From: PHAA01 sp964457945
Lineage (GTDB): Bacteria; Bacillota; Syntrophomonadia; Syntrophomonadales; Syntrophomonadaceae
Assembly: GCA_964457945.1 (NCBI GenBank)
Contig: CAYWFX010000003.1
Location: 124,001-188,000 of the forward strand
Direction of reading: 5' to 3'
Length of the DNA: 64,000 nt
Shown: piece by piece, positions 45,152 to 53,907 of the stretch
Position numbering within the stretch: position 1 is the first letter of the stretch
How the letters are laid out: each line of letters begins with the position of its first letter
Notes under the pieces: generated by a model
The model's input: the letters and a program-made list of their open reading frames with translations, nothing else
Told to the model about the DNA's origin: nothing
Databases searched by the model: none
Made by a program: the position numbers and the translations under genes

Positions 45152-46156
45152 TTGAGAAAAATCCCATTAAGAAAACCTGTGCTGTTACTTCTGTTCACCC
45201 TTATCCTATCCCTGGTATGCGTGGCAGGTTGTCAGAAGGCTGCTAAAAAGCCACCCATACTGCCCCAGAAAAATGTGCCTCAGCAAAATGCGCCCCAGGC
45301 TCCACTGGCTCCCGAGGTAACTAAATACAGCCAGGAGCCTACCATTTCGCTATATCGCAGCGCCACTGGTCAAAAGGAGCAGCTGAAATTAGAAGATTAC
45401 CTCAAAGGGGTAGTTGCCGCTGAAATCGGGCCGAATTTCCCCCTGGAAGCTTTAAAGGCCCAGGCTATTGCTGCCCGAACCATGTCCCTGGCCTTAATTA
45501 ATTATGAACATGGCGCTGCCAAACACGGTACTGATGCCAGCGATGACCATACCGAGTTTCAAGCCTACAATAACAAGCAGATTCCTGATGTCATCGCTAA
45601 AGCGGTAGATGAAACCAGAGGACAGATTCTGACCTATAACGGTAAATTCGTTTACGCTGAGTTTCACTCTGCATCCCCGGCGATGACCGCCAGTATAGAG
45701 GAAGGTTTTCCCAAGCTAAAAGATAAAGCTTCTGCCTATATAGTGCCCGTTTCCACTGATGGTCTGAAAAATGCCCCTGAAAAGTACCGTGACTGGACAG
45801 TAAAGGTTCCTAAGTCAACCATAAAAAATATAATGGGTTCAAAGGCAGGTTCACTGGATGATATTAAAGTTGGACAAAAGGGGCCTTCAGGCCGAGCTCT
45901 AACCGTAACCGCCGGTTCTGCTTCTATTGCCGGAGTGGATCTGCGTGAGAAAGTGGGTTTTGATAAGCTGTTCTCCACCTATTTTACCAGTATAGGTGTT
46001 GAAGGCAATGACGTGGTATTCAAAGGTAAGGGCTGGGGACATGGCTGTGGTATGGAGCAGTGGGGTGCATTTACAATGGCCCAGGAAGGTAAAATGGCTA
46101 AAGAGATAGTAGAACATTATTACCCCGGAACCATGTGGACCCAGCTGTATAAGTAA
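45152..46156 (+). CDS. SpoIID/LytB-domain lipoprotein
   Basis: This 334-residue protein starts at TTG after AGGAGAG. A lipobox (VAGC, about residue 26) ends the signal peptide, a Pro-rich linker follows, and the SpoIID domain fills the rest: LEDYLKGVVAAEIG, LKAQAIAARTM, AEFHSASP and GWGHGCGMEQWGAFTMA. SpoIID proteins are peptidoglycan lytic transglycosylases used in spore engulfment; this lipoprotein form may act on the vegetative wall. Confidence 0.9.
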   Translation: MRKIPLRKPVLLLLFTLILSLVCVAGCQKAAKKPPILPQKNVPQQNAPQAPLAPEVTKYSQEPTISLYRSATGQKEQLKLEDYLKGVVAAEIGPNFPLEALKAQAIAARTMSLALINYEHGAAKHGTDASDDHTEFQAYNNKQIPDVIAKAVDETRGQILTYNGKFVYAEFHSASPAMTASIEEGFPKLKDKASAYIVPVSTDGLKNAPEKYRDWTVKVPKSTIKNIMGSKAGSLDDIKVGQKGPSGRALTVTAGSASIAGVDLREKVGFDKLFSTYFTSIGVEGNDVVFKGKGWGHGCGMEQWGAFTMAQEGKMAKEIVEHYYPGTMWTQLYK

Positions 46157-46159
46157 CAG

Positions 46160-46239
46160 CACGAAAGTGAACAAGGGGACGGTTCTCCTGTTCACCCATT
46201 GGGGTGAACAGGAGAACCGTCCCCTTGTTCACTTTCGTG
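46160..46239. repeat. Near-perfect 80-bp palindrome (RAYT/REP-type repeat)
   Basis: Two 38-base perfect arms (46160-46197 and 46202-46239) flank the 4-base loop ATTG. The arms contain the GGGGACGGTTCTCCTGTTCAC-type text that is spread through many clostridial genomes and is linked to REP-associated (IS200-like) transposases. It lies between two convergent genes, so it also works as a bidirectional stop signal. It supplies the last codons of the DMT transporter gene. Confidence 0.85.
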
Positions 46240-47082
46240 GGTGGCGGCAATATAGATGCCGGTCAGGATGAACAGGCCGCCGATTATCTGATACCAAGCC
46301 AGAGCTTCGCCAAATATTATATAAGCAAGGATGCTGGCCCCCACTGATTCACCCAGTATTGAAACCGATACTATGGGGGCCTTTACATATTTTAATGCCC
46401 AGTTAAGTGAGGCATGTCCAACTATGCCTGGCCCTAGAGCCTGTAATAGAAACAACCACCAATCCAAACGCGGATACCCGGTAAAGCTGAGTCCTGCCAT
46501 CTGACAGCCCACCAACAGTACTATTGCAGCAGCACCTGCCGCCAGGTATGTATAAGTCCAGACACCCACTCGCGCCCGGACAGTTCTTCCTATTAAGAAA
46601 TAGAACGCTACAAAAAGCCCGCTTAAAAGTGCCAGCATATCCCCCATAAATTTTCCCGATTGTAGATCTCCCTGAACAATTAGCAGACTTCCAAGTAGGG
46701 CAGTTAGAATACCACCCGTAACCCAGCGGTTTACTTTTTCCTTCAATAAAAGAGCTGAAAAAACCAGCACAAATATGACCTGCAAGTTAGTAAAGAGCAC
46801 CGAACTTGATATGCTGGTATAACTCAGAGAGCTGATCCAGAAGCCCAGATGCAGGGCCAAGAATACTCCTGAGATGATAATATAGAAAAAATCCCGGCCT
46901 GAAAGTTGCTTGAGACCGGTATGCCCCCTACTGCCTAGGGAAGCAGCTACAGCGGAGGTGAAAACCACCCGGTAAAAAGCTATTATAAGGGCCGGAGCCG
47001 TACAGTATCTTATAATAATTGAAGAAGTTGACATGCAAAGAACGGAAAAGAAAATAGCCAGGTAAATGGGGGCACGACTCAT
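46192..47082 (-). CDS. DMT-superfamily transporter (EamA), C-terminus formed by a repeat
   Basis: This 296-residue protein has ten membrane helices in two EamA repeats. The last 14 or so residues (after AATHES) are translated from the palindromic repeat and are unlikely to be native. It overlaps the livG stop by 4 bases, so it sits at the end of the liv operon where livF is usually found. Confidence 0.85.
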   Translation of the reverse strand: MSRAPIYLAIFFSVLCMSTSSIIIRYCTAPALIIAFYRVVFTSAVAASLGSRGHTGLKQLSGRDFFYIIISGVFLALHLGFWISSLSYTSISSSVLFTNLQVIFVLVFSALLLKEKVNRWVTGGILTALLGSLLIVQGDLQSGKFMGDMLALLSGLFVAFYFLIGRTVRARVGVWTYTYLAAGAAAIVLLVGCQMAGLSFTGYPRLDWWLFLLQALGPGIVGHASLNWALKYVKAPIVSVSILGESVGASILAYIIFGEALAWYQIIGGLFILTGIYIAATHESEQGDGSPVHPNG

Positions 47083-47843
47083 GCCCCAACCCCTAGGTAA
47101 GACTGGATCACCCGGGCGTCGTTCTTAACCTCAGTGGGAGTTCCGTCGGCAATCTTGCGGCCATAGTCCAAGACTGCAATACGCTCACATATATTCATTA
47201 CCAGGTTCATATCATGCTCCACCAGTATAATGGTGATATGCATCTCATCGCGGATCTGGCGGATGAGCTTCATCAATTCCTCTTTTTCTAAGGAATTCAT
47301 ACCGGCGCCCGGCTCATCCAGAAGTAACAGAGATGGTTCCAAAGCCAGAGCCCGGGCTATCTCCAGGCGGCGTTGTTCCCCATAAGCCAGATTATTTGCA
47401 TATTCATAACGTTTCTCATGAAGTCCTACCAGTTCCAGCAATTCCTGCGACCCTGTCAGGATCAATCCTTCCTCTTTGCGGCTGGACGGTAAACCCAGCA
47501 TACCACTCCAAAAACCGCTCTTGGTAACTCCATGGCAGCCCACCCGGACATTGTCCAGAACTGACAGCTTATCGAAGAGCCGAATGTTTTGAAATGTTCT
47601 GCCGATGCCCAGACGAGCAATATCATGAGGGGCTGTTCGGTTGATTTTCTGCCCTTTAAAGAGAAGATCACCCTCAATAGGCACATAAATACCGGTAATT
47701 ATATTAAATAGGGTAGTTTTACCTGCACCGTTGGGACCAATGATGCCAAAAATCTCTTTCTCTTCTATCCTCAAGCTCACACTCTCCAGGGCTCTTAGAC
47801 CACCAAACTCCTGGCTTATCTTTTCCATCTCCAGAATAATCAT
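47079..47843 (-). CDS. livG: Branched-chain amino-acid-type ABC transporter ATPase, LivG
   Basis: This 254-residue ATPase has Walker A GPNGAGKTTLF, the LivG-type Q-loop FQNIRLF, signature LAYGEQRRLEIARALA and Walker B LLLLDEPGAGMN. The start ATG follows GAGGTG and overlaps the livM stop. No livF homologue follows in this window. Confidence 0.93.
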   Translation of the reverse strand: MIILEMEKISQEFGGLRALESVSLRIEEKEIFGIIGPNGAGKTTLFNIITGIYVPIEGDLLFKGQKINRTAPHDIARLGIGRTFQNIRLFDKLSVLDNVRVGCHGVTKSGFWSGMLGLPSSRKEEGLILTGSQELLELVGLHEKRYEYANNLAYGEQRRLEIARALALEPSLLLLDEPGAGMNSLEKEELMKLIRQIRDEMHITIILVEHDMNLVMNICERIAVLDYGRKIADGTPTEVKNDARVIQSYLGVGA

Positions 47844-48724
47844 ATTTTCACCTCTTTTTTGCCCCACCGCTTTTTCAGGTCGTAAACCCGCACATCACCC
47901 AGTAGGCCGTTGGGGCGGAATATCATTAGTATCACCAGCAGGGCTCCGTAAAACAGCAGACGGTATTCAGCTACGATCCGCAGCATTTCAGGAGCCAAAG
48001 TAAGTATCACCGCACCCAGAATCGTACCCGGAATACTACCCATTCCTCCCAAAACCACCATGTTCAATATTTCAATGGATTTCATAAAACCGAAGTCCTG
48101 AGGATTTATGTAGTACATGTAATGAGCGTAAAGCCCTCCTCCTAATCCACCCAGGAAGGAACCTACGGTAAATGCCAGAACTTTCATACGGGTGGTGTTA
48201 ATTCCACATGATTCCGCAGCTATTTCGTTTTCTCGAATAGCATACAGGGATCTGCCTACCCGCGAAGATAATAGCTTGGTGTTTAATACAATTAGTACGA
48301 TGACGATCAGCCAGACGATAGTAAAAGTTGTATGTTGGGGTATGCCAGATAGACCCACCGCCTTGCCACCCATGTTGAAGTTCAGGAAGAAGACCCGGAT
48401 GATTTCCGCAAACCCTATGGTGACCATCGCTAAATAGTCGCCGTCCAATCGCAGAGTGGGAATACCTATAAGAAACCCAAACGAAGCGGCCACCAATGCT
48501 CCTGCTAATACAGCTGCAAAGAAAGGGGCGTTAAAATGCAACGACATAATGGCGGCGGTATAGGCTCCCAGGCTCATAAAACCGGCATGTCCCATCGATA
48601 ACTGCCCGGTCACCCCGGTAATGAGGTTAAGTCCCAAAGCCAGGATAATGTTTATGCCAATAAAGATCATAATGCGCAAATAATAGGCATCCACATATTG
48701 CGCCAGGAATGCTTCCAATTTCAT
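47840..48724 (-). CDS. livM: Branched-chain amino-acid-type ABC transporter permease, LivM
   Basis: This 294-residue permease has about nine helices and the family motif ALGLNLITGVTGQLSMGHAGF near the start. It forms the channel with LivH. The downstream overlap with livG is 4 bases. Confidence 0.93.
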   Translation of the reverse strand: MKLEAFLAQYVDAYYLRIMIFIGINIILALGLNLITGVTGQLSMGHAGFMSLGAYTAAIMSLHFNAPFFAAVLAGALVAASFGFLIGIPTLRLDGDYLAMVTIGFAEIIRVFFLNFNMGGKAVGLSGIPQHTTFTIVWLIVIVLIVLNTKLLSSRVGRSLYAIRENEIAAESCGINTTRMKVLAFTVGSFLGGLGGGLYAHYMYYINPQDFGFMKSIEILNMVVLGGMGSIPGTILGAVILTLAPEMLRIVAEYRLLFYGALLVILMIFRPNGLLGDVRVYDLKKRWGKKEVKI

Positions 48725-48728
48725 TCAC

Positions 48729-49601
48729 CTACACTTTTTTCGATATCTTCTTCCCCATTAATCCTTGGGGACGGATGAAAAGCACCAGGATAAGTATAGC
48801 AAAGGCAATTGCATCTTTATAGGAAGAAGATAGGTAAGCTACACCCATTATCTCCATAACCCCCAGAGTCAATCCTCCTATCATTGCCCCCGGCACGGAA
48901 CCTATCCCCCCTAAGACGGCGGCGGAAAAAGCCTTCATTCCTGCCATCATGCCCATGTAAGGCCACACCGCATTATAGTATATACCTACCATCACGCCGC
49001 CAGCAGCAGCCAGAGCCGAACCAATAGCAAAGGTAGCTGATATAACCCGATTAACATTAATGCCCATTAGCGACGAAGCCTCCAGATCCTGAGAACAAGC
49101 CCGCATGGCTTTACCAATGCGGGTTTTTTGGATCAAGAGCTGCAAACCCACCATTAGAAATGCTGAGACCAGGAGGATAATAACCTGCAATGAAGATATT
49201 TGAATAGAACCCAGATTGAAGGAACTATTGCCCATTATCTCAGGGTAACGGGTGGTATTGGTGCCGCGATACAAAGCCATAAGGGTGGAAAGAAAAATGG
49301 ACACGCCTATAGCGCTTATCAATGCAGACAGACGCGAGGATTTGCCCCGCAAAGGCCGATAGGCAATCCTTTCCACTAACATACCTAAAAGCATGCAGAA
49401 AATCATAGCCCCCAGCAAAGCTACAAAGATATTCATTCCTGCCATCACCAGATAAAGCCCTACGAAGGCTCCGAACATATAGATTTCCCCATGGGCGAAA
49501 TTAATCAGCTGCACGATACCGTAGACCATGGTGTACCCCAGAGCTATCAACGCATAGCTGCTGCCTAGCGTAAGGCCATTAATTAATTGTTCCCAAAACA
49601 T
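48729..49601 (-). CDS. livH: Branched-chain amino-acid-type ABC transporter permease, LivH
   Basis: This 290-residue permease begins LINGLTLGSSYALIALGYTMVYGIVQLINFAHGE, the textbook LivH start, and carries the conserved coupling segment RACSQDLEASSLMGINVNRVI. livM follows after 4 bases. A structured 228-base spacer separates it from livK. Confidence 0.94.
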   Translation of the reverse strand: MFWEQLINGLTLGSSYALIALGYTMVYGIVQLINFAHGEIYMFGAFVGLYLVMAGMNIFVALLGAMIFCMLLGMLVERIAYRPLRGKSSRLSALISAIGVSIFLSTLMALYRGTNTTRYPEIMGNSSFNLGSIQISSLQVIILLVSAFLMVGLQLLIQKTRIGKAMRACSQDLEASSLMGINVNRVISATFAIGSALAAAGGVMVGIYYNAVWPYMGMMAGMKAFSAAVLGGIGSVPGAMIGGLTLGVMEIMGVAYLSSSYKDAIAFAILILVLFIRPQGLMGKKISKKV

Positions 49602-49627
49602 AAGCTGCCTCCCTGTTACGAATAGAG

Positions 49628-49802
49628 TATATACAGTTTAACACAGACCACCTTATTTCTCTTGCTAAGGGATTATGAAATAATGAGGAATTATAATCCC
49701 TAAGTCCAGATTTTCTTACCGGGAAAAATAACACCTTATTATTTCGTGATCCCTCAACTGTATATATCCTGACAATGGCCCGCCCTTTGAAGGACGGGCC
49801 AC
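49628..49802 (-). promoter_or_regulatory. Structured livK-livH intercistronic region
   Basis: There are three dyads. GGCCCGCCC/GGACGGGCC (49777-49800) is a strong hairpin 30 bases after livK, without a T-run. AGGGATTAT/ATAATCCCT (about 49667-49701) is internal. An outer 11-bp pair TATATACAGTT/AACTGTATATA (about 49630 and 49757) encloses most of the spacer. This should protect livK mRNA and reduce read-through into livH. Confidence 0.55.
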
Positions 49803-49829
49803 CGCAGGTGTGTTTATTCAAATCTCATG

Positions 49830-51020
49830 CTACTTCGCAATTACCGGAATCTTTTCCAACAGGGCTGGGAATTTATCACCTTTTACGGTCATAAGACAAA
49901 CCGGGCTTTTAATGGGCTCACGATTTGACCCCATGGAAGTTAACCCAGAAACACCTGGGTAGTCTTTGAGCTTGGCAATTTCTGTCTTAAACACGCTGGG
50001 ATCAGTACTTTTGGTTGTTTCCATCGCTTTGGCCAGAATCATTACTGCATCATAATACTGAGCAGAGAACATATCCGGTTCTTCTTTGTATATGCCACGG
50101 TAGGCTTCTAAAAATTTAGCAGTTTCTGGACTGGGTTGGTCAGTAGAGAAGCCAGCATAGAAAATAACCTTTTCCTGTACCGCTGCTCCGCCCAGTTTCA
50201 CCAAATCCTGCCCATAGAGTCCGTCTCCACCTACTAGGACAATATCCAGATTTTTCTTTTTAGCTTCATTCATAATCAGAGCTGCTTCTGTATAGTATCC
50301 CGTGAAGACCAGGGCATCAGCTTTAGCATTTTTGAGCTTGGTCACCTGAGCGGTGAAGTCGGTCTCACTATCGTTGATGCTGTCTTCCAGAACGATCTTC
50401 CCACCTTTATCAGCAATGGCATTTTTGAATATGGGAGTAAGGCCGGTGCTATAAGCGTTGTTCATAGATGTAATGACTGCAAGGTTTTTCCAACCCTTTT
50501 TATTTATCATCCAATCAACTACCGCCGGGGCCGCCACCGCATCTAAAAGGGTATTCCTGAAAACATAATCGCCAATCTCAACCACACCAGAACTGGTAGC
50601 TCCAGCGGATAAGATGACTATCTTGTTCTTCTGAGCAATGTCTGCTGCTACCTTGGTTAGCCCGGTACAAGGGTCGCCCACCAGAGCTACCACCTTGTCT
50701 TTAGTTATATATTTGGTGGTAATGTTTGCGATTTCGCTGTTATCTCCCTTGTTATCTTCATAAATTCCTTCGACTTTTTTGCCTAGGATTCCGCCTTTGG
50801 CATTCAATTCGTCAATAGCCATCTTCATTCCCTTTTGGCCCGGGATGCCGTAATTAGCTACTGAACCCGTCAGAGCTCCTAAGAATCCTAATTTAATGGT
50901 ATCGCCTGTTTTGGCAGCTTGGTCCGGAGCAGCAGCCTTACTGCCACAACCTGCCAACAATGAGAACAACATTAATACACACAGAACCAATGCTACTTTT
51001 TTCTTACCCTTCAACTTCAA
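49830..51020 (-). CDS. livK: Branched-chain amino-acid-type substrate-binding lipoprotein, LivK
   Basis: This protein has about 396 residues from a TTG 7 bases after GGAGGGG; the frame is open 30 bases further upstream. The signal peptide ends in the lipobox LLAGCGS. The mature chain has the receptor fold (IKLGFLGALTGSVANYG, then VVALVGDPCTG, YYDAVMILAKAM). It supplies ligand to LivH/LivM. The ligand could be a branched-chain amino acid, amide or urea. Confidence 0.92.
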   Translation of the reverse strand: MKLKGKKKVALVLCVLMLFSLLAGCGSKAAAPDQAAKTGDTIKLGFLGALTGSVANYGIPGQKGMKMAIDELNAKGGILGKKVEGIYEDNKGDNSEIANITTKYITKDKVVALVGDPCTGLTKVAADIAQKNKIVILSAGATSSGVVEIGDYVFRNTLLDAVAAPAVVDWMINKKGWKNLAVITSMNNAYSTGLTPIFKNAIADKGGKIVLEDSINDSETDFTAQVTKLKNAKADALVFTGYYTEAALIMNEAKKKNLDIVLVGGDGLYGQDLVKLGGAAVQEKVIFYAGFSTDQPSPETAKFLEAYRGIYKEEPDMFSAQYYDAVMILAKAMETTKSTDPSVFKTEIAKLKDYPGVSGLTSMGSNREPIKSPVCLMTVKGDKFPALLEKIPVIAK

Positions 51021-51127
51021 TCCATTTCCCCTCCTTAAATTATCTACCAATTAGAATAACCCCTCCTCTAACAAAAAAGTATAACAATTCATGTATTCCC
51101 TCTAATCATCAATAATCCTGCTACAAA

Positions 51128-51153
51128 ATAAAAAAACTGTCCTGACCGGACAG
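51128..51153 (-). terminator. Terminator of the 48-residue gene
   Basis: On the minus strand CTGTCC/GGACAG with a 5-base loop is followed by at least seven T. It lies 9 bases after the small open frame and separates it from livK. Confidence 0.8.
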
Positions 51154-51161
51154 CTAATAAT

Positions 51162-51308
51162 TTAATCTCTTTCCTGATACTCATCCACAGCGTACAAGAT
51201 ATCGAAGTTTTGGTCTTCACTGATGATAGCTAGAAGGCGCGCCCTTTTAGTTTCAAACTTCCTGCTTACCCGTAAAAGATCCTGGGTTTTAATCCGTATA
51301 AGTAGCAT
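51162..51308 (-). CDS. Small charged 48-residue protein
   Basis: This short frame was found by hand on the minus strand. It starts MLLIRIKTQDLLRVSRKFE at an ATG preceded by AAGGAAG and ends DEYQERD, directly before an intrinsic terminator. It is a mostly helical, charged peptide of unknown role. The spacing to the Cys-cluster gene upstream (16 bases) implies cotranscription. Confidence 0.6.
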   Translation of the reverse strand: MLLIRIKTQDLLRVSRKFETKRARLLAIISEDQNFDILYAVDEYQERD

Positions 51309-51324
51309 ATTATGATACTTCCTT

Positions 51325-51969
51325 TCAAGCGGTCAGAAAATAGTGCAGCGGTACATCCCGATAATCTTGAGCCTGCAAGAAACTCTTCACGCCTTCACTG
51401 TTCTGGTATTCTTCCAATAGACGAACGAAAAGTCGGTCAAAACTACTGAGAGCTCCTGCACCTGCTTCAGTTATTAGTCCCTCTTGCAAGGCAAAGACCT
51501 GCGCAGCAGCTGCTCCCGTCCAGGCAATTTTATATATCAGTTCCTCTGTATCACCCAGCAGATGGCTGCAAAGATAAAACCGGCAGATAAGCGATCGTAC
51601 CTTATATATTGAACAAATATTGTTCTGCAAAAACACACATGGGTTCGGATGCAAACGCAAAAGACCCAAACCCAGCTTTTCCCGGTCAAAATACCCGGCA
51701 ATAAAAGCTGCATGGTCCAATTCCAAACTAGATGCCATCTTTTTAAAGGATATTAAATCGGGTATTACATAAGCAGTGCTGCAGCAATTATGCTGGCATC
51801 CCTTGCACAAGGCGTAATTACCCTCTGCATATTGTTTATAGAGGGACTGATCATCACATAGTGGCTGCCAGGCATCCAACAAATCCTGCACCGTAGCGGG
51901 CCCGTTAACCCGAATTCCTATCCCTAATGTGCCGTTTTCCACGGCATTATATACCTCAATATTATTCAT
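51325..51969 (-). CDS. YkgJ-family Cys-cluster protein
   Basis: This 214-residue protein has a metal-binding Cys set: CKGCQHNCC near residue 56, then CVFLQNNICSIYKVRSLICRFYLC (about 105-128). This CxxCxxxCC...C...C...C pattern marks the UPF0153/YkgJ family, thought to bind iron or zinc. The function is unknown. Confidence 0.8.
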   Translation of the reverse strand: MNNIEVYNAVENGTLGIGIRVNGPATVQDLLDAWQPLCDDQSLYKQYAEGNYALCKGCQHNCCSTAYVIPDLISFKKMASSLELDHAAFIAGYFDREKLGLGLLRLHPNPCVFLQNNICSIYKVRSLICRFYLCSHLLGDTEELIYKIAWTGAAAAQVFALQEGLITEAGAGALSSFDRLFVRLLEEYQNSEGVKSFLQAQDYRDVPLHYFLTA

Positions 51970-51985
51970 GCTCCGGGCTCACCCT

Positions 51986-52423
51986 TTACAACTCTTTAAT
52001 AGCCTGTCGGGCCAATTCATCACAGCGCTCATTATACATATCGCCGGAATGCCCCTTTACCTTCTCCATCATCACCCGATTCTTGCTGGTTAGTATGAGC
52101 AGCTCCTGCCAAAGATCCTGGTTAGCCACAGCTTCTTTTTTACTGTTTTTCCAGCCGTTTTTCTGCCAATTATCAATCCACTTCTGTTTAAAGGCATTGA
52201 CCACATAGGCACTGTCTGAATAAACAGTGACATCCCAATCCGTCACCTTCAATGAACTCAAGGCACCAATCACCGCCTGCAATTCCATGCGCTGATTGGT
52301 AGTATGGCTTTCGCCCCCGTAGATTTCCTTTTTCTGATCCTTAAAAAGCAGAACTGCACCCCAACCCCCGGGACCAGGATTGCCTGAACAAGCGCCATCG
52401 GTATAAATCGTTATTGCTTTCAT
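51986..52423 (-). CDS. rnhA: Ribonuclease HI
   Basis: RNase HI degrades the RNA strand of RNA-DNA hybrids. The 145-residue chain has all four carboxylates: IYTDGACSGNPG (Asp), the Glu of RMELQAV, YSDSAYV (Asp) and the C-terminal NERCDELA (Asp), plus the catalytic His in KGHSGD. A CBD hybrid-binding domain is absent. Confidence 0.95.
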   Translation of the reverse strand: MKAITIYTDGACSGNPGPGGWGAVLLFKDQKKEIYGGESHTTNQRMELQAVIGALSSLKVTDWDVTVYSDSAYVVNAFKQKWIDNWQKNGWKNSKKEAVANQDLWQELLILTSKNRVMMEKVKGHSGDMYNERCDELARQAIKEL

Positions 52424-52432
52424 CGCCTACAC

Positions 52433-52699
52433 CTACCTATGGCGAGGATTGGCGCTAACCTTCTCCACCGCCTCCGTAAGAATTATGATCAGATCAAGAT
52501 AAAACTGAGTTTCTATGAAATGAGCTCTGGTTATGGCTGCCCCTTTGTCAGTAGCTACATAATGTGGTTTAAGCTTATTCAGGGCATAGGCGGCTATATC
52601 GATCTTACAGGTCTCGCAGCAGCAAATTCCTTCTTTGTGATCCATAACCGTGTCCATATTGTCCCATATGATTTTTTCTACGATATTCTCTATTGCCAT
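52433..52699 (-). CDS. Late competence protein ComFB-like
   Basis: This 88-residue protein (start MAIENIVEKI after GAGGAGG) has the ComFB features: an N-terminal helix, CCCETCKIDIAAYALNKLKPHYV, then a charged helix. It may bind zinc through the Cys group. The role is poorly understood; ComFB proteins have been tied to competence and nucleotide signalling. Confidence 0.8.
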   Translation of the reverse strand: MAIENIVEKIIWDNMDTVMDHKEGICCCETCKIDIAAYALNKLKPHYVATDKGAAITRAHFIETQFYLDLIIILTEAVEKVSANPRHR

Positions 52700-52725
52700 T
52701 AGCATCCTCCTCAGCTACAAGACGA

Positions 52726-52932
52726 GGGACTATCAAAAAATAAACCAGTCATTTACTCCGGTCTTTTTCACACTATACTACGTTGTAAAAGCTGGAAATA
52801 CGTCCACCCTTCGGGTACCACTGGTGCTCACTTGAGGACGCCAATAATGTTGCAGTATGACTGCGCTTTGACGCCTTGTCTAGCGTGAAAAATCCTAGGA
52901 GTATTCCGCCTTTTTTATTCATTGATAGCCCC
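52726..52932 (+). repeat. Dispersed MITE-like repeat, copy A (long form, 207 bp)
   Basis: The ends are GGGACTATCAA and TTGATAGCCCC, inverted. The halves pair over about 50 bases (ACTCCGGTCTTTTT against a matching segment around GAAAAATCCTAGGAGT). The middle carries the optional insert with TCGGGTACCACTGGTGCTC and CGCCAATAATGTTGCA. It begins 27 bases upstream of comFB and ends 7 bases from the stop of the HAD gene. Confidence 0.75.
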
Positions 52933-52939
52933 TAAGGGA

Positions 52940-53650
52940 CTAATCTGCGAACAAAGTAAGCAGTTCTGTTACTCTGCGAATATGATAATCACAGTACGGT
53001 GTCTTTTCAAGCGCTTCGGGTGCTAACCAAACGGCAGTCATCCCAGCCTTTTTAGATCCTATTACATCAGTACTGCTATCATCGCCTATATGAGCCGCTT
53101 CGATATTCTTAACCTGTAGGTTATTAAGGGCATAATTAAATATTTTCACATTAGGTTTGGCCCAACGGACTTCGTCTGAAAACACCAAAACATTGAAAAA
53201 CTGATGAATATCATCGACCTTCATGATTTCTCTGAGAATCAAACCCGGGGTTACTCCGGTGTTGCAGATTACCGCTAACTTGTATTTCCGAGCCAACACG
53301 GCCAGCGTCTCCCTAACTCCCTCATTTAATTGGGGCGGAAAATCAATAAGTACCGACGTATATACCTTATATACCCGTTCCCAATCTTCCGGGCTAAGCT
53401 TTAGCTGCAACTGACCCAAGATAAAATCGACATGACCCGTGGGGGTAATGTCCAGGCCATAATCTAATTGAAATTCATGAGCATATTGCCAGCAGTCCTG
53501 GAAAGCCTCACGCACCGCCTCATCCTCAACCTCACACCCCATAGATTTTATAGTCTGATTGAAGGCGGCTACTCGCTGGCCGGAAATGATCAAGCCTTCA
53601 GGAACTTTATAAAGGGTATCCCAAAAATCGAAGGTGATTGCTTTAAGCAA
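52940..53650 (-). CDS. HAD-superfamily hydrolase
   Basis: This protein has about 236 residues from the TTG at 53650, which lies 7 bases after GGAG; other in-frame starts exist up to 53704. Motif I is FDFWDTLYK, motif II the Thr in VICNTGVTPG, motif III the Lys in RWAKPNVKIF and motif IV GDDSSTDVIGSKKAG. A small cap domain is inserted after motif I. It is probably a phosphatase for a small metabolite; the substrate is unknown. Confidence 0.87.
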   Translation of the reverse strand: MLKAITFDFWDTLYKVPEGLIISGQRVAAFNQTIKSMGCEVEDEAVREAFQDCWQYAHEFQLDYGLDITPTGHVDFILGQLQLKLSPEDWERVYKVYTSVLIDFPPQLNEGVRETLAVLARKYKLAVICNTGVTPGLILREIMKVDDIHQFFNVLVFSDEVRWAKPNVKIFNYALNNLQVKNIEAAHIGDDSSTDVIGSKKAGMTAVWLAPEALEKTPYCDYHIRRVTELLTLFAD

Positions 53651-53747
53651 ATCTTTCACTCCTATTGCTTCCCTAAATTTTGTTAATACGCCAAAAGAAT
53701 ACAATTATCCTTTTTATCGTGAAAAAATCCCCGCCCAGGGGACCTCA

Positions 53748-53907
53748 GGGACTATCAAGAAATAAACTAGTCATTTACTCCGGTCTTTTTCGCTCTATAC
53801 TTCGTTATCAAAACGCGCCAATACCACCAGTATTACCACGCTTTGACGCCTTGTCTAGTACGAAAAATCCTCGGAGTATTCTGCCTTATTTATTCCTTGA
53901 TAGTCCC
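53748..53907 (+). repeat. Dispersed MITE-like repeat, copy B (short form, 160 bp)
   Basis: The ends GGGACTATCAA and TTGATAGTCCC are a perfect 11-bp inverted pair. The inner halves match copies A, C and D, but most of the central insert is absent. The right end touches the stop codon of the FmdB-like gene with no spacing. Confidence 0.8.

Noticed and set aside
49579..49821. 80-codon minus-strand frame in the livK-livH spacer
   Set aside because: It runs through strong hairpins, has odd composition and no ribosome site, and overlaps the livH start.
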